From Sphingobacterium yanglingense (GTDB lineage: Bacteria; Bacteroidota; Bacteroidia; Sphingobacteriales; Sphingobacteriaceae), in contig NZ_SNYV01000018.1 of assembly GCF_004363245.1 (NCBI RefSeq), positions 62,001 to 126,000 on the forward strand: DNA of 64,000 bases, given 5' to 3'. Numbering within the stretch: position 1 is the first letter of the stretch; each line of letters starts with the position of its first letter. The notes beneath the pieces were generated by a model. It was not told the DNA's origin and searched no databases. It worked only from the letters and a program-made list of their open reading frames with translations. Made by a program: the position numbers and the translations under genes. Below are positions 9,677 through 19,080 of the stretch, piece by piece.

Positions 9677-10723
9677 TTAAGGTTTAAGAGATTCTGAGGG
9701 AAGTATGAGCATCTCTTCTATTTCATGCAGTACACCATTATTCAACAGATAATCTCTTTTCGATTTTTGGTTGATAGGAAGGTCTCTAATGATAGGATAG
9801 TCATTATACTTGCTTAGCATAATAAAGATATTGTTGTGATCGGCGGCTATACCGTAGGTATAATGCTCATCGCCAGGTACAGGATAGCGTAGCGGTGCGC
9901 CGGCATAATAGCCGATACCCACTGATGGGTACAAGTTGAAATCCTTCATAAAGAAACTGAGTGGAAAGATATAGGCTGCAAATAAACGCTGTCCATATTT
10001 ATCGGGGCTCATCTTGTTAATATCTTCTAGACTTATTCCATTTTTCTTAAAAGCATTATTATTCGGAGCGACTATGGTTTGAGGTTTTTCATCCTTTAGT
10101 TGATCCCACAGTCCAAACTTCTTAAGCCCCGCTCGAAGGCAGGAGAATTTTTCCTGACTTTCTAGATAGGATTGAATGGTGCTATTCTGATATTTGAATA
10201 CGGCATCAATGCTGTGCAATACCCCATTGGATGTCTCCAGGTTTTTACGCTGTATCTGTATACCATTGACAAATGTTCTATTATACGATGCTGGTGTTTC
10301 GTCACGGCTGATGTACAGAGGAGGGCCATCTATGGTTTCAAATAAATTGTCAGTACTGCCTAGCGCGATGTCGTTGTCAACATTCAGTCGGCGTTTGAGG
10401 ATGTGATACCGTATGGCGGTACGTAGGCTGTCGCGGTTATTCGTCTGAAAATCCTCTGGCCTATTTATTCCCAACTCATTGAATGCTCTATTGGTGGGCA
10501 CAAAAATAGTGTACGGGCCGCCCTGATTCAATTCGTCCTCTAGGCCTGTATATTCCAAAGCTGCCGAAAAAAGGGAGAACTCATAATTGTTTTTCAGATA
10601 GGCTGCCATAGGGCGTATCTTTTCATTGGGCTCTGCGAGGCGTACAGGCTCAAAGTCGCAGGAAACAGCCAATAAGCCCGCAACCAGGAGATATAAAAGC
10701 GATATATTTAATCTGAGTTTCAT
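9677..10723 (-). CDS. Fasciclin (FAS1) domain lipoprotein, first of three in tandem
   Basis: 348 residues with a lipobox ending AVSC (cysteine 22). Two FAS1 domains: the first with GGPYTIFVPTNRAFNELGI and NGVLHSIDAVFKY, the second with PQTIVAPNNNAFKKNGI and NNGVLHEIEEMLILP. It is 15 bases downstream of a lipoprotein gene of unknown family. Three consecutive two-domain FAS1 lipoproteins suggest duplication followed by strong divergence: the FAS1 signature positions align, but little else is conserved between the three. Confidence 0.86.
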   Translation of the reverse strand: MKLRLNISLLYLLVAGLLAVSCDFEPVRLAEPNEKIRPMAAYLKNNYEFSLFSAALEYTGLEDELNQGGPYTIFVPTNRAFNELGINRPEDFQTNNRDSLRTAIRYHILKRRLNVDNDIALGSTDNLFETIDGPPLYISRDETPASYNRTFVNGIQIQRKNLETSNGVLHSIDAVFKYQNSTIQSYLESQEKFSCLRAGLKKFGLWDQLKDEKPQTIVAPNNNAFKKNGISLEDINKMSPDKYGQRLFAAYIFPLSFFMKDFNLYPSVGIGYYAGAPLRYPVPGDEHYTYGIAADHNNIFIMLSKYNDYPIIRDLPINQKSKRDYLLNNGVLHEIEEMLILPSESLKP

Positions 10724-10738
10724 GTTTATTTAAGCTTG

Positions 10739-11986
10739 TTAGTAGGTTAGTTGTTGTTTTCGATATATCGGTGGAGCATATTCCCGTTGTACGGTCGTGA
10801 GAAATACCCGTCCATTGACAATCTCAATGGTATTCACGGAGCTAAATGTCCGTGGATTATGTACACCCGAATGTGTATTGATCAATAGATTGGGGAACAT
10901 CGGCGAACGATAAACCATGGGATTGTAGGGTGGAGTGGTCCGCCCGTCTTTGTAGCAGGCCATCATAGCAAATTTGCCGTCCGGCTCATTGATTCCATAC
11001 TGATATATCCGGTCTACATCGATCGAAGGGTGTCTAAAAAAGAACATTTGCCATACATCGGTGTAAATAGTATTGTTCCCTGATTTTGGAAAGGTAGGAA
11101 AGCTATGGTAGGAGGCTACCCGAGTCGACTCGCAATCTCTTAATAGCGTCGTAACAAACTGTCTGTCGTATCCAGATATACCTCTTGATTTAGCGAAGTT
11201 CATTTCATCTCTATAGTTTTCCATAATGGAAAGATGTACGGACAAGGTGTCGCGAAGCCCTTCATTAAACCAGATGACATCTGAGATATCCTCTTTCGTC
11301 CTTTTGCTTGCTTCGAGGTATCCTTTAGCACTCATGTTGTAGAAATTAACATAAGTCAGAGAGTCTGCTAGTGCGATTTTATGGAAGATTTCCTGTCGTA
11401 GGATTATACCGTTTTTCTTGGTGTTGAAATCTTTCTGGATTAGGTTCAGTGTATATACTTCACCTTCTGTGATGTTTAATGTTGTATCTATAAAAATGGT
11501 GCTGCGTAAACGCTCTTCGAGCTGAAAGAACGGTACGGTAGTTTTTGGACGGTAGACAAACATGATGCGCTTCTTTCCGGATGGGATCTGTGCCCAGCTG
11601 CTCAGGTCAAATCCATTGAGGATAGGTCCTACCAATACTTTTTCCTTTCCAGGGTATTCTGGATTGAAGACAGATGTGCTATTACCGATGTGAGTCGGAT
11701 AGGGTGGGGCATAGCTATCCCTTTGATCTAGGTAATCACCTACAATCGCAGCCCCGGTTAATTTGCCCTGTGCATCGAAACTAGGGTCTATTAGCATGGT
11801 GAACATGGGATAAGGCTCACTTTTATGGGCCGCATCTCTATAGAAATACATATTATTGAATACCCGTAAGTAGGCTGGATTTTCAGTAGATGTGTATTCT
11901 ACTTTTGAACAGCTTAGATTGATCTGTACTATACCCAATAATAATAGGGTATAAATTATCCTTTTTATTTGTAGCTCTCGTTTCAT
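10739..11986 (-). CDS. Lipoprotein of unknown family
   Basis: 415 residues. The n-region is unusually long (MKRELQIKR) before the hydrophobic core and lipobox NLSC (cysteine 26). An early stretch, AYLRVFNNMYFY, looks like the opening strand of DUF4397-type domains, but I cannot trace the rest of that domain with confidence. The remainder is rich in aromatic residues and predicted beta strands without recognisable catalytic motifs. It lies 11 bases after a 580-residue lipoprotein and 15 bases before the first fasciclin gene, so it belongs to the receptor operon. A surface-exposed or periplasmic accessory role is inference from position. Confidence 0.7.
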   Translation of the reverse strand: MKRELQIKRIIYTLLLLGIVQINLSCSKVEYTSTENPAYLRVFNNMYFYRDAAHKSEPYPMFTMLIDPSFDAQGKLTGAAIVGDYLDQRDSYAPPYPTHIGNSTSVFNPEYPGKEKVLVGPILNGFDLSSWAQIPSGKKRIMFVYRPKTTVPFFQLEERLRSTIFIDTTLNITEGEVYTLNLIQKDFNTKKNGIILRQEIFHKIALADSLTYVNFYNMSAKGYLEASKRTKEDISDVIWFNEGLRDTLSVHLSIMENYRDEMNFAKSRGISGYDRQFVTTLLRDCESTRVASYHSFPTFPKSGNNTIYTDVWQMFFFRHPSIDVDRIYQYGINEPDGKFAMMACYKDGRTTPPYNPMVYRSPMFPNLLINTHSGVHNPRTFSSVNTIEIVNGRVFLTTVQREYAPPIYRKQQLTY

Positions 11987-11997
11987 CCTCTTAGGTT

Positions 11998-13740
11998 CTA
12001 TTTATTGTGTTTTAGAATGACCAGACGCGCTTTTTGAGCATTGGGCACATTAGGGCCAGTTCGTCCTATCAATGCGATGGTGTATATCCCTGTTTCGTAA
12101 GGTGGCAAAACTTTGCCGATACGCTGGTAGAGATCTTTGTTTGCTATTAAATCTTGTCCTTTGATCACAGGGATATCTTCGGCCCAAGTGCCAGGAATAA
12201 CGCCTGGCGCTGATCTGTAGGCCATCAGCTGCTTGAAAGTAGCCCTTATATAGGGAGCGGTAGTGGTAAAAATGCCTGGCTGGAGGTTATATACGGCTTT
12301 GTTTCCTTTTTCGCCCAAAGGTTGGCCATCATCAGCTGTGATACTGAGGTATGGGATGTCGGGACATAGATTGACAAAGCGAAAATCTGTCGGAAAGCTA
12401 TTCTTGGTATAAGCGTAGGTGCCGTCGGCCTCTGTTCCGGCAATAGGCATCAGTGCGCTCAGATTATTTACGGTAAGGCCTATTTTGATCTGCCCCTGTG
12501 GATCGGGATAGGACCATAAGGTATAGTTTTCATTGGGTCTCGCTATATAGGTCAATTTATCCAATACTATTCCATTTTCATCCTTTATTTCGAACGCTTG
12601 CTCACTAGGGGTGAAACTACTGTATGAAGTGGATTGGGCAAAGGGTACCGTACTGCCTATTTCTTTGCCATTGGCAGAAAAGCGGATCTTTTTATCCGGA
12701 GTAGCATTAAAACCCTGCACCCTAAATAGGGAGGTATTGATCGGTTCGGCCACATCGGCAATCACAGTTATGGCATTTTGCTTGAGCATATACTTATAGC
12801 CCAATTCATTCCTAAAGTACTCAAAACTCATTGGTGTAATGACGATGGTATATATTCCTCCTGGCTGAAAAGTTTGGATACTGGAGTAGATAACGTCGCT
12901 CGGCTCAAAGCGGCTTATCGCAATACTGGATGTACCCGGGTCTATGGTTCTGTAGGTCATATTTCCGGAGGTGCCAGGTACTATTTTATTCGTCTGGGTC
13001 AGGGCCTTAAACTGATAGGTACCATAAGGGATCTCTACGTATTCTGAAGCTTTTCCTATAGCTACGGCATTTGTTTTGGCATCTACTGCCGATCCGTCTG
13101 CATAGGTGAGGGTCATTGGACCTGTTAGGTCTTCCAGTTGACCATAGGCAGCAACTGGAGTGGATACCGGAGCGCTGAGATTGAGTAAGCGAATTTTAAA
13201 ATAGCCTTCCTTTGGCGCTGAGGTCTCCCGCGGCACTTCGACGAAGTAGGAGCTGCCACCATATGCATAGGTATGGAATGGAGATACATAATGATCCCTG
13301 GGGCTATCCGAATTTTTAATGGAGTATGCCGCAAATTCGTCAATAGTACCACCTAGTGTCAGGTTGTAAAATTCCAGATCGATAGAACCATCTTGTTTGA
13401 ATAGTTTTTTCGGGATATTCCATATGGCGCCTACTTTACCATCGATATTGTTGTCGGACCACCAATGATTTCCGAAACGGCCATCCCCAGAAAAATAAGC
13501 TGTAGCGGGAAAGCGAAATACCTCGCCCGTCACTGGTGGAGAGAAGTTGGTTAAGCTATCCCCATTTGCTTTGACATGATTGAGACCATATAAATCGATG
13601 ATCCGCACTGCCGAAGGCGTCAGGTCAATATCTTTTGGGATAAGATTTATCTGTACATTATCTAGTTTATCCTTTTGACAGGCCGTGAACGCTAAAGACA
13701 ATGCTAGAAACAAAGTACGTATGCTATTCTTGTTTAACAT
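11998..13740 (-). CDS. Lipoprotein with DUF4397-like segments
   Basis: 580 residues with a lipobox FTAC (cysteine 21). Three parts look like related beta-rich modules of DUF4397 type: FKIRLLNLSAPV... with ...YGTYQFKALT, then FRVQGFNATPDKKIRFSANG, then FRFVNLCPDIPYLSITADDG. DUF4397 proteins of Bacteroidota are secreted or lipid-anchored and of unknown function. The start codon lies 2 bases after the TonB receptor stop, so the two are tightly coupled and this may be the receptor's dedicated surface partner, filling the place that SusD has for SusC (inference). Confidence 0.65.
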   Translation of the reverse strand: MLNKNSIRTLFLALSLAFTACQKDKLDNVQINLIPKDIDLTPSAVRIIDLYGLNHVKANGDSLTNFSPPVTGEVFRFPATAYFSGDGRFGNHWWSDNNIDGKVGAIWNIPKKLFKQDGSIDLEFYNLTLGGTIDEFAAYSIKNSDSPRDHYVSPFHTYAYGGSSYFVEVPRETSAPKEGYFKIRLLNLSAPVSTPVAAYGQLEDLTGPMTLTYADGSAVDAKTNAVAIGKASEYVEIPYGTYQFKALTQTNKIVPGTSGNMTYRTIDPGTSSIAISRFEPSDVIYSSIQTFQPGGIYTIVITPMSFEYFRNELGYKYMLKQNAITVIADVAEPINTSLFRVQGFNATPDKKIRFSANGKEIGSTVPFAQSTSYSSFTPSEQAFEIKDENGIVLDKLTYIARPNENYTLWSYPDPQGQIKIGLTVNNLSALMPIAGTEADGTYAYTKNSFPTDFRFVNLCPDIPYLSITADDGQPLGEKGNKAVYNLQPGIFTTTAPYIRATFKQLMAYRSAPGVIPGTWAEDIPVIKGQDLIANKDLYQRIGKVLPPYETGIYTIALIGRTGPNVPNAQKARLVILKHNK

Positions 13741-13742
13741 GA

Positions 13743-16700
13743 TTAAAATAGGTTATAGGTTAAACCAAAGACTACTTCCATTCCCCTGTTATAACTTCTG
13801 TTGATGTAACTGTTGCCATACCAGAGCCCTCCTGTACCAGGGTTGGCATATACCGTTTTTATGGCCGGGTCTAAGATGTTCTTTACAAAACCTTTGAGGT
13901 TTATTTTTCGATAAAGCTTTTGTGTAAATACAAAATCTAGCATCGGTACGGGACGGCTGTAGAGGTCGGGCTCACCAGTTAGATTTATCTGTACTAATCT
14001 TTCGCCGACCATATTAAAGGTGGTAGTGAGATCTGTACCCCATTTTTTGTTGACATAGTTGAGCCACACGTTTACCGAGTAAGGTGCCTGTTCAAATAGG
14101 GGACTGTTTTTTGGTGTATGCCTGTCCAACGATTTGTTGGCTAGATAGCGCTCGTCGGATTTTTTGATGTTACTCTGTGCGAGCATGAGGTTAGAGCCCA
14201 GTGAAAATCCCTTCATTGCAGGCCACAATGTTTCAAAGCGCTTTACGACTTCCAATTCCAATCCCCATACATACCCCATGTTTTGGTCGTTCTGATACTG
14301 TATCGTCGGAAACTCGGGGTAGGTGGCTGCCAGTCCATCCGTCTTTAGATTAAATACTCGGATCAGTTGATTTTCAATCTGCTTTCCGAAGGCTGATACC
14401 GCCAAAACCTCGCCTGTGTTTGGAAACCATTCCCACCTAAAATCCAGATTTTGTGTGTATTGATTTTTTAAGTTCGGATTTCCAATGACAAGACCCATTT
14501 GAAATGCGTCAAACTCGAAGACATTGGTTATTTCACGGAGCTCGGGTCTTGCTAATGTACTGTTGTAGGCCACCCTGACGTTCATCTTTTCTTTAGGATG
14601 GTAAGTGAGGTTGACCGAATAAAAAGGCTTGTATCCGGTGCGGTATAGGGAATTGGGCTCGATCAAGAGCATAGGAATCTTTTTACCGTCTTGGGATGTG
14701 GCGGTAAGACCTGGATCTAAGAATACATTGGCTGTATCTACGCGAGAACCGATGTTGGTCATTTCGAAGCGTACGCCACCTGTAATGCGCCATTTGTCCG
14801 AAGGATGGAGGTCTAACATACCGTAGAAAGCATTGGTTTCATAATAGCCTTTATAGTTATTGGGCGATTTCTGACTGTTGTAAAGAAAGCCTCCGATAGG
14901 CATAGCGCCCTCACCTTGTACCGTAGGTGGCTTGATCCCGATAATCTCCGGCCCTACCAATCGATCTAGGTCTCCTTGTACATCATATAGTGGTATAGAC
15001 TTATTACCTACAAAGTTAGAGCCCGGAATAAACATGTGGTTTTCGTTAAAGGTGCGGTCCCTAAATAAATAATTGACCCCTGTTTTGAATTCCTGCTTGC
15101 CGTCGAATAGTAAGAAAGGGAAGGACAGGTCGGCTTTGTAGTTGTAGTTCTTTTCCTTTAAATCTCGCCAACGGCGACCGTTAGGTTCGGCCTGTATAAT
15201 TCCATAGGTGCCATATCCATTTACATACCCCGATGTCAAGGCGTAGAGATGCTCACTGTAGGTATCCGCCATAACGGTGTTGCCGTCTTGAAAATAAGGT
15301 CTTTTATAGTATCCACCGGCATCTGGGGTGTATACAGCCAGTCCTGCGAAGCGGTAATCCGGTTCATTCTGGCCAGAAGTCGAGCTGGCACCATTATAGC
15401 TTAATCGAGGTGCAAATTCACCTGTTCCAAACTTATGCTCTCCTTGGAAATTAAATATATCTAATGTCCGATAGGCCTGCTGCAGGGAATAGATATAGCT
15501 ATCTACCGTACCTGGCAATCCGGTATATTCATAGCCACCGTTCATGTTGACTGCTTTGTTCTCCCCGCCCCAAGAGCCCATGTATTGGAAGGCAAGTTCA
15601 TGTCTGGGGTTGAAACGGTAAGCTAGACCCGCCAATACGCCATAGTTGACCGTTTCTGTACCGGTATTCTCCAAATAGTTTTGATAACGGCCCATATAAA
15701 GGCGGTTAGGTGTTATAAAGTTCGGAATATTACGATGGCTGTATACATCCGGATTTCCGGTAACCACCCCTTGATAGACACTGTATTGGGTTAGCATTCC
15801 TTCTCGGATGTCCGTGTAGCGCTTGTAATAATTACCACCCAATATGACACCTACTTTTCCGTTTCCAAATCCTTTGTAATTATTTCCAAATGTCAGGGAA
15901 TATATCTGATTGGGGCTGGCATTATCGTATTGTGTCGTCATGATAGGGTCAAAGCGCTGCATAATACCATTTATGCGTTCTACTTCTTGCCAGGCTTCGG
16001 GACTGTAGTTGCGATCTGTTATCAGTTTTTGAATAGAGCCAAGCCCATTGGGATACTGCTGGGAGAGGGCAAGAAAATCGTCCTGTAGATTTTTCTTATT
16101 GATACGCTGCCCGCCGATACCCATATCATTATTCTTAAAGCTATTGTATTGGCCACCAAATCCGATGTTCGAATTAAACCCCGTCTGTGCGATAAACTCC
16201 AAGGTAATGGTATCTGGTATGGATTTAGTTTTTAGTTCAATTATGGCCGAGGCTGCATCTGCAGGTTTGTCGGGGGTAGCTGTCTTGTATACCGTGATAT
16301 TATCCAACAGTGAGGCAGGTACCAGATCCAGAGGAATCGCGCTACGATCTGGATTGGAAGAGGCTAAACGTACACCGTTGAGCTGACCGATGACACTTCG
16401 CTCGCCAAGACCGCGCACAGCGACATATTTATCATCAGTAACGGTGACGCCTGTGACGCGCTGTAAGGCCTGGGTAGTCGTAATGGAGGCGGTACGTTCA
16501 ATCAATTCGGCAGAAATACCGTCTTGAATCGTAGAAGACAATCTTCGTTCTTCTAGTAAGGCAGCCTCCGTTGCTACACGCTTTCTACTATTGACAATCA
16601 CTTCGTTGAGCTCCGTTGATGTTTTATTAAGGAATATCTGGATAGCGGTATTCGACTTGTCAAATTTGACTTCCTGTTTCATATATCCCAGGTACTGGAA

Positions 16701-17249
16701 TGTCAATGTGCCGCCACCTTGGGGAATCTGGATCTGAAATCTGCCGTCTTTGTCGCTAATGACGGATGTATTGTAACCTTTAAGCCGGATAGATACGCCT
16801 GGGAGAATGGTGCGGTTGGCGGCATCATAAACGACGCCAACGAGGGTGTTCTGCTGGGTTTTCTTGGTCACGAATACGTAGGTTCCGGTCTCGTGGTATA
16901 CGAGGTCTGTCCTATCCAGAATCTGATTTAACACCTGTCGTGCTGTTTTATTCTGAATAGAAAGACTTACCTTTTTCGTATAACCACCAATGACATCATC
17001 TCGGTACGAAATAGATACATCTGTTTTTTTAGACAGTATACTCAGGCTTTCTTTGATACTACTGTTACTGAGTTCGATATTTAATTTCATATCCAAAGAC
17101 TGTCCCTTGCTATTTTCGGCGTAGAGAACAGTAATTAGAAACACCTTTAGGTATAAAACAACCAGCGAAAATTTCATCCAAAAAAATAATTGCTTGCGGT
17201 AGATATAAATCTTTCTTTTTAAAGGATTTGTTTTTGATCCTTTTTGCAT
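13743..17249 (-). CDS. TonB-dependent receptor with STN signalling domain
   Basis: 1168 residues. An N-terminal export signal is followed by an STN (secretin/TonB short N-terminal) domain at about 55-125, a CarboxypepD_reg-like domain at about 133-218 (ends QYLGYMKQEV) and a plug containing ALQRVTGVTVTDD, VRGLGERSVIGQLNG and VYKTATPDKPADAASAIIELKT. The rest is a large barrel ending in an aromatic residue. The plug motifs are of the non-SusC type also seen in the receptor at 38401-41961, and no SusD gene is next to it. The STN domain and the FecR gene 190 bases upstream indicate a signalling receptor. A hairpin lies in the FecR-receptor gap. Substrate unknown. Confidence 0.92.
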   Translation of the reverse strand: MQKGSKTNPLKRKIYIYRKQLFFWMKFSLVVLYLKVFLITVLYAENSKGQSLDMKLNIELSNSSIKESLSILSKKTDVSISYRDDVIGGYTKKVSLSIQNKTARQVLNQILDRTDLVYHETGTYVFVTKKTQQNTLVGVVYDAANRTILPGVSIRLKGYNTSVISDKDGRFQIQIPQGGGTLTFQYLGYMKQEVKFDKSNTAIQIFLNKTSTELNEVIVNSRKRVATEAALLEERRLSSTIQDGISAELIERTASITTTQALQRVTGVTVTDDKYVAVRGLGERSVIGQLNGVRLASSNPDRSAIPLDLVPASLLDNITVYKTATPDKPADAASAIIELKTKSIPDTITLEFIAQTGFNSNIGFGGQYNSFKNNDMGIGGQRINKKNLQDDFLALSQQYPNGLGSIQKLITDRNYSPEAWQEVERINGIMQRFDPIMTTQYDNASPNQIYSLTFGNNYKGFGNGKVGVILGGNYYKRYTDIREGMLTQYSVYQGVVTGNPDVYSHRNIPNFITPNRLYMGRYQNYLENTGTETVNYGVLAGLAYRFNPRHELAFQYMGSWGGENKAVNMNGGYEYTGLPGTVDSYIYSLQQAYRTLDIFNFQGEHKFGTGEFAPRLSYNGASSTSGQNEPDYRFAGLAVYTPDAGGYYKRPYFQDGNTVMADTYSEHLYALTSGYVNGYGTYGIIQAEPNGRRWRDLKEKNYNYKADLSFPFLLFDGKQEFKTGVNYLFRDRTFNENHMFIPGSNFVGNKSIPLYDVQGDLDRLVGPEIIGIKPPTVQGEGAMPIGGFLYNSQKSPNNYKGYYETNAFYGMLDLHPSDKWRITGGVRFEMTNIGSRVDTANVFLDPGLTATSQDGKKIPMLLIEPNSLYRTGYKPFYSVNLTYHPKEKMNVRVAYNSTLARPELREITNVFEFDAFQMGLVIGNPNLKNQYTQNLDFRWEWFPNTGEVLAVSAFGKQIENQLIRVFNLKTDGLAATYPEFPTIQYQNDQNMGYVWGLELEVVKRFETLWPAMKGFSLGSNLMLAQSNIKKSDERYLANKSLDRHTPKNSPLFEQAPYSVNVWLNYVNKKWGTDLTTTFNMVGERLVQINLTGEPDLYSRPVPMLDFVFTQKLYRKINLKGFVKNILDPAIKTVYANPGTGGLWYGNSYINRSYNRGMEVVFGLTYNLF

Positions 17250-17312
17250 AACTTTACATAATTAATGGTTAAATCCTGTGTACTTCACGGACATACTATT
17301 AGCGGATCATAA

Positions 17313-17341
17313 GCCGGTAGGGCGTCGAAAATTCTGCCGGC
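17313..17341 (-). promoter_or_regulatory. Hairpin in the FecR-TonB receptor gap
   Basis: Inverted repeat GCCGGTAG (17313-17320) and CTGCCGGC (17334-17341), an 8-base stem with one G-T wobble and a 13-base loop. It lies between the FecR stop and the receptor start, about 64 bases before the ATG. Comparable hairpins occur in the other three FecR-receptor gaps. There is no T-run after it on the transcribed strand, so it is not a canonical terminator; it may adjust or separate receptor expression (inference). Confidence 0.4.
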
Positions 17342-17439
17342 GGTATGATTCTCTCCAATACAATCAGAGCTGTTCTATAATTCTTTAAGTCTATTCTTTC
17401 ATTGCTTGTTCATAATTATTGTTGGTATTAGTTAGTAGG

Positions 17440-18471
17440 TTAGTATATGTGATATTGCCTTCCTTTTTTACTAAATTTGAAGCCAAATATTTCTCCGGAT
17501 TGTGTTAAGAACTGATTAATGTTTGTCCCTCGTTTTATGACTGTCGTAATAGGAAGCTCCTCGAGCTGTTTGTTTTCAATCGTGATCTCTAGGTCGTAAT
17601 TTCTGTTGATCTCCTCTACTATCTGTTGTAGTCGCTCGCCATTGAAGACGAGGTCTTTATGGAGCCATGCTTCTAGTTTTAATAAATCGGCATCCTTTAT
17701 CAACGGTTGACTGTTCTGATCAATCAATTCCAGGCCTTTCGTGACGATGCCTAGTACCTGCGTTTCGTTGGCCGAGTTCTTTTTCTCTACTTGAACTTTG
17801 CCTGAGGATACCAGTAGTTTATAGCGGTCTGCTTCGTATGAATCGATTAGGAAAGTCGTGCCCAATACGGTTGTTATGTAATTGTGACTCGAAATCCGAA
17901 ATGGTTTAGTTGGGTTTTTGCTGACATCAAAGTAAGCTTGGCCTTTTAGGATAATATGCCGTTCATCTTTTGTGAACTTTTTGGGGTACCAGAGTGTGCT
18001 CATGGGGCCTAAGTGAGCTACAGAACCATCAGCCAATTTTATCTCGGCACGTTGGCCCAACCCAGTGACTACAGAGTCTAGCCCAGAAGGAGCCCATGTG
18101 GTGTTTGCTAGATCTTTATTGTTGTTCTGGAAATAATATTGGCGGATACCAAAGCCTATTGCTAGAATGACAGCCGCTGCAGCTACATAACGTAGATAAG
18201 AACGTTTATTGTGCTTGGGGTCGATGTGTAACACTGTGGAATGGTCTTCCTGCTCTTTCTTTTTGAAAAGGAATTTTTGGTACAGTTCCTGCTCCTTTTG
18301 CGAATCAAGCTGTGCTGAGTTAGTCTGTCCCCATACCGAATGGAAATATTCCTCCAAAAAGGCTCTGCCTTCTTCGGTATTTAAGTACTCCCGTATCTCT
18401 CCGTCATTGCTATGCTCTTTTTCTGAACTCAAAAAGGTCGCTAACTGTTCTTTTGTAAATCTCCTCTCCAT
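17440..18471 (-). CDS. FecR-family anti-sigma factor, without a neighbouring sigma gene
   Basis: 343 residues. The N-terminal cytoplasmic part (1-90) is followed by one membrane segment (about 93-110, AAAAVILAIGFG), a FecR domain (about 128-240, with LADGSVAHLGPMSTLWYP, LKGQAYFDVSKNPTKPF and TVLGTTFLIDSY) and a C-terminal DUF4974-like domain. This is the standard layout of Bacteroidota FecR proteins, which bind an ECF sigma factor on the inside and the STN domain of a TonB receptor on the outside. The receptor is next downstream; the sigma factor that normally precedes FecR is absent from the 600 bases upstream and from the strand beyond. It must be elsewhere, or this FecR shares a partner. 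Confidence 0.92.
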   Translation of the reverse strand: MERRFTKEQLATFLSSEKEHSNDGEIREYLNTEEGRAFLEEYFHSVWGQTNSAQLDSQKEQELYQKFLFKKKEQEDHSTVLHIDPKHNKRSYLRYVAAAAVILAIGFGIRQYYFQNNNKDLANTTWAPSGLDSVVTGLGQRAEIKLADGSVAHLGPMSTLWYPKKFTKDERHIILKGQAYFDVSKNPTKPFRISSHNYITTVLGTTFLIDSYEADRYKLLVSSGKVQVEKKNSANETQVLGIVTKGLELIDQNSQPLIKDADLLKLEAWLHKDLVFNGERLQQIVEEINRNYDLEITIENKQLEELPITTVIKRGTNINQFLTQSGEIFGFKFSKKGRQYHIY

Positions 18472-18481
18472 GCTAAATTAG

Positions 18482-19080
18482 GTGCTGGTATACTAGTATA
18501 ACGACAATAGATTAAGCGAGTACTATGGTAGTGTTAAAAAAATATTAAATATATATCAGGTGAGATACGTTATGATGTTAACGAGTGGATGGTTTAAGCT
18601 TAATAAGTGGAGGGAGTGATGTTCGCATTTCTTTGTGAGCTTGTTTGTACTTGCTCTTGATTATCTAAGTAAATCTATTGCCTTATTTATAACTTGTGCT
18701 ATTAAACTAGTGGTTGACATATGTCAAAAAAGAGGTCTCGTCTTAAGAAAAAATGATGGAAATAGAATATTTTTACCCAGTATTCGAGAAACCCGTTAGG
18801 TATGACTATACGTGGATTCTCTGCCAAACTACTTATGAAAAGATAAATTAACTATGAAAAGTATATGCTGCGGTGACTGTGGTTTACCTTAAAAGCGAAT
18901 TCCGGAGTTCAATAGGGTAGGTTGGAAGTACTTCTGAGGATCTATTACAGTGTTTTTATCCATTTGTAATACAGTGGTTTAAGTGTAATGTCCTTCATTT
19001 GTCCCCCAATTGTCCCCCCCTTGAATGGTGTATTTTTTGGGTTTTTAAATTAATTTTAGCGACCGCAATTATTAAGCAAC
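18482..19080. other. Intergenic region between divergent FecR and modification operon
   Basis: About 600 AT-rich bases separating the minus-strand FecR gene from the plus-strand operon. It should hold promoters for both directions. I find no gene of normal size and no tRNA. C-runs occur near 19003-19020. TAATTTTA at 19051-19058 resembles the Bacteroidota -7 element (TAnnTTTG), but a -33 element at proper spacing is not clear. Confidence 0.6.

Noticed and set aside
18854..18892. A 12-residue Cys-rich open frame (MKSICCGDCGLP) in the gap before the modification operon, a possible peptide precursor
   Set aside because: Too short to separate from chance, no ribosome binding site, and precursor peptides of modified natural products are normally longer with a leader part.
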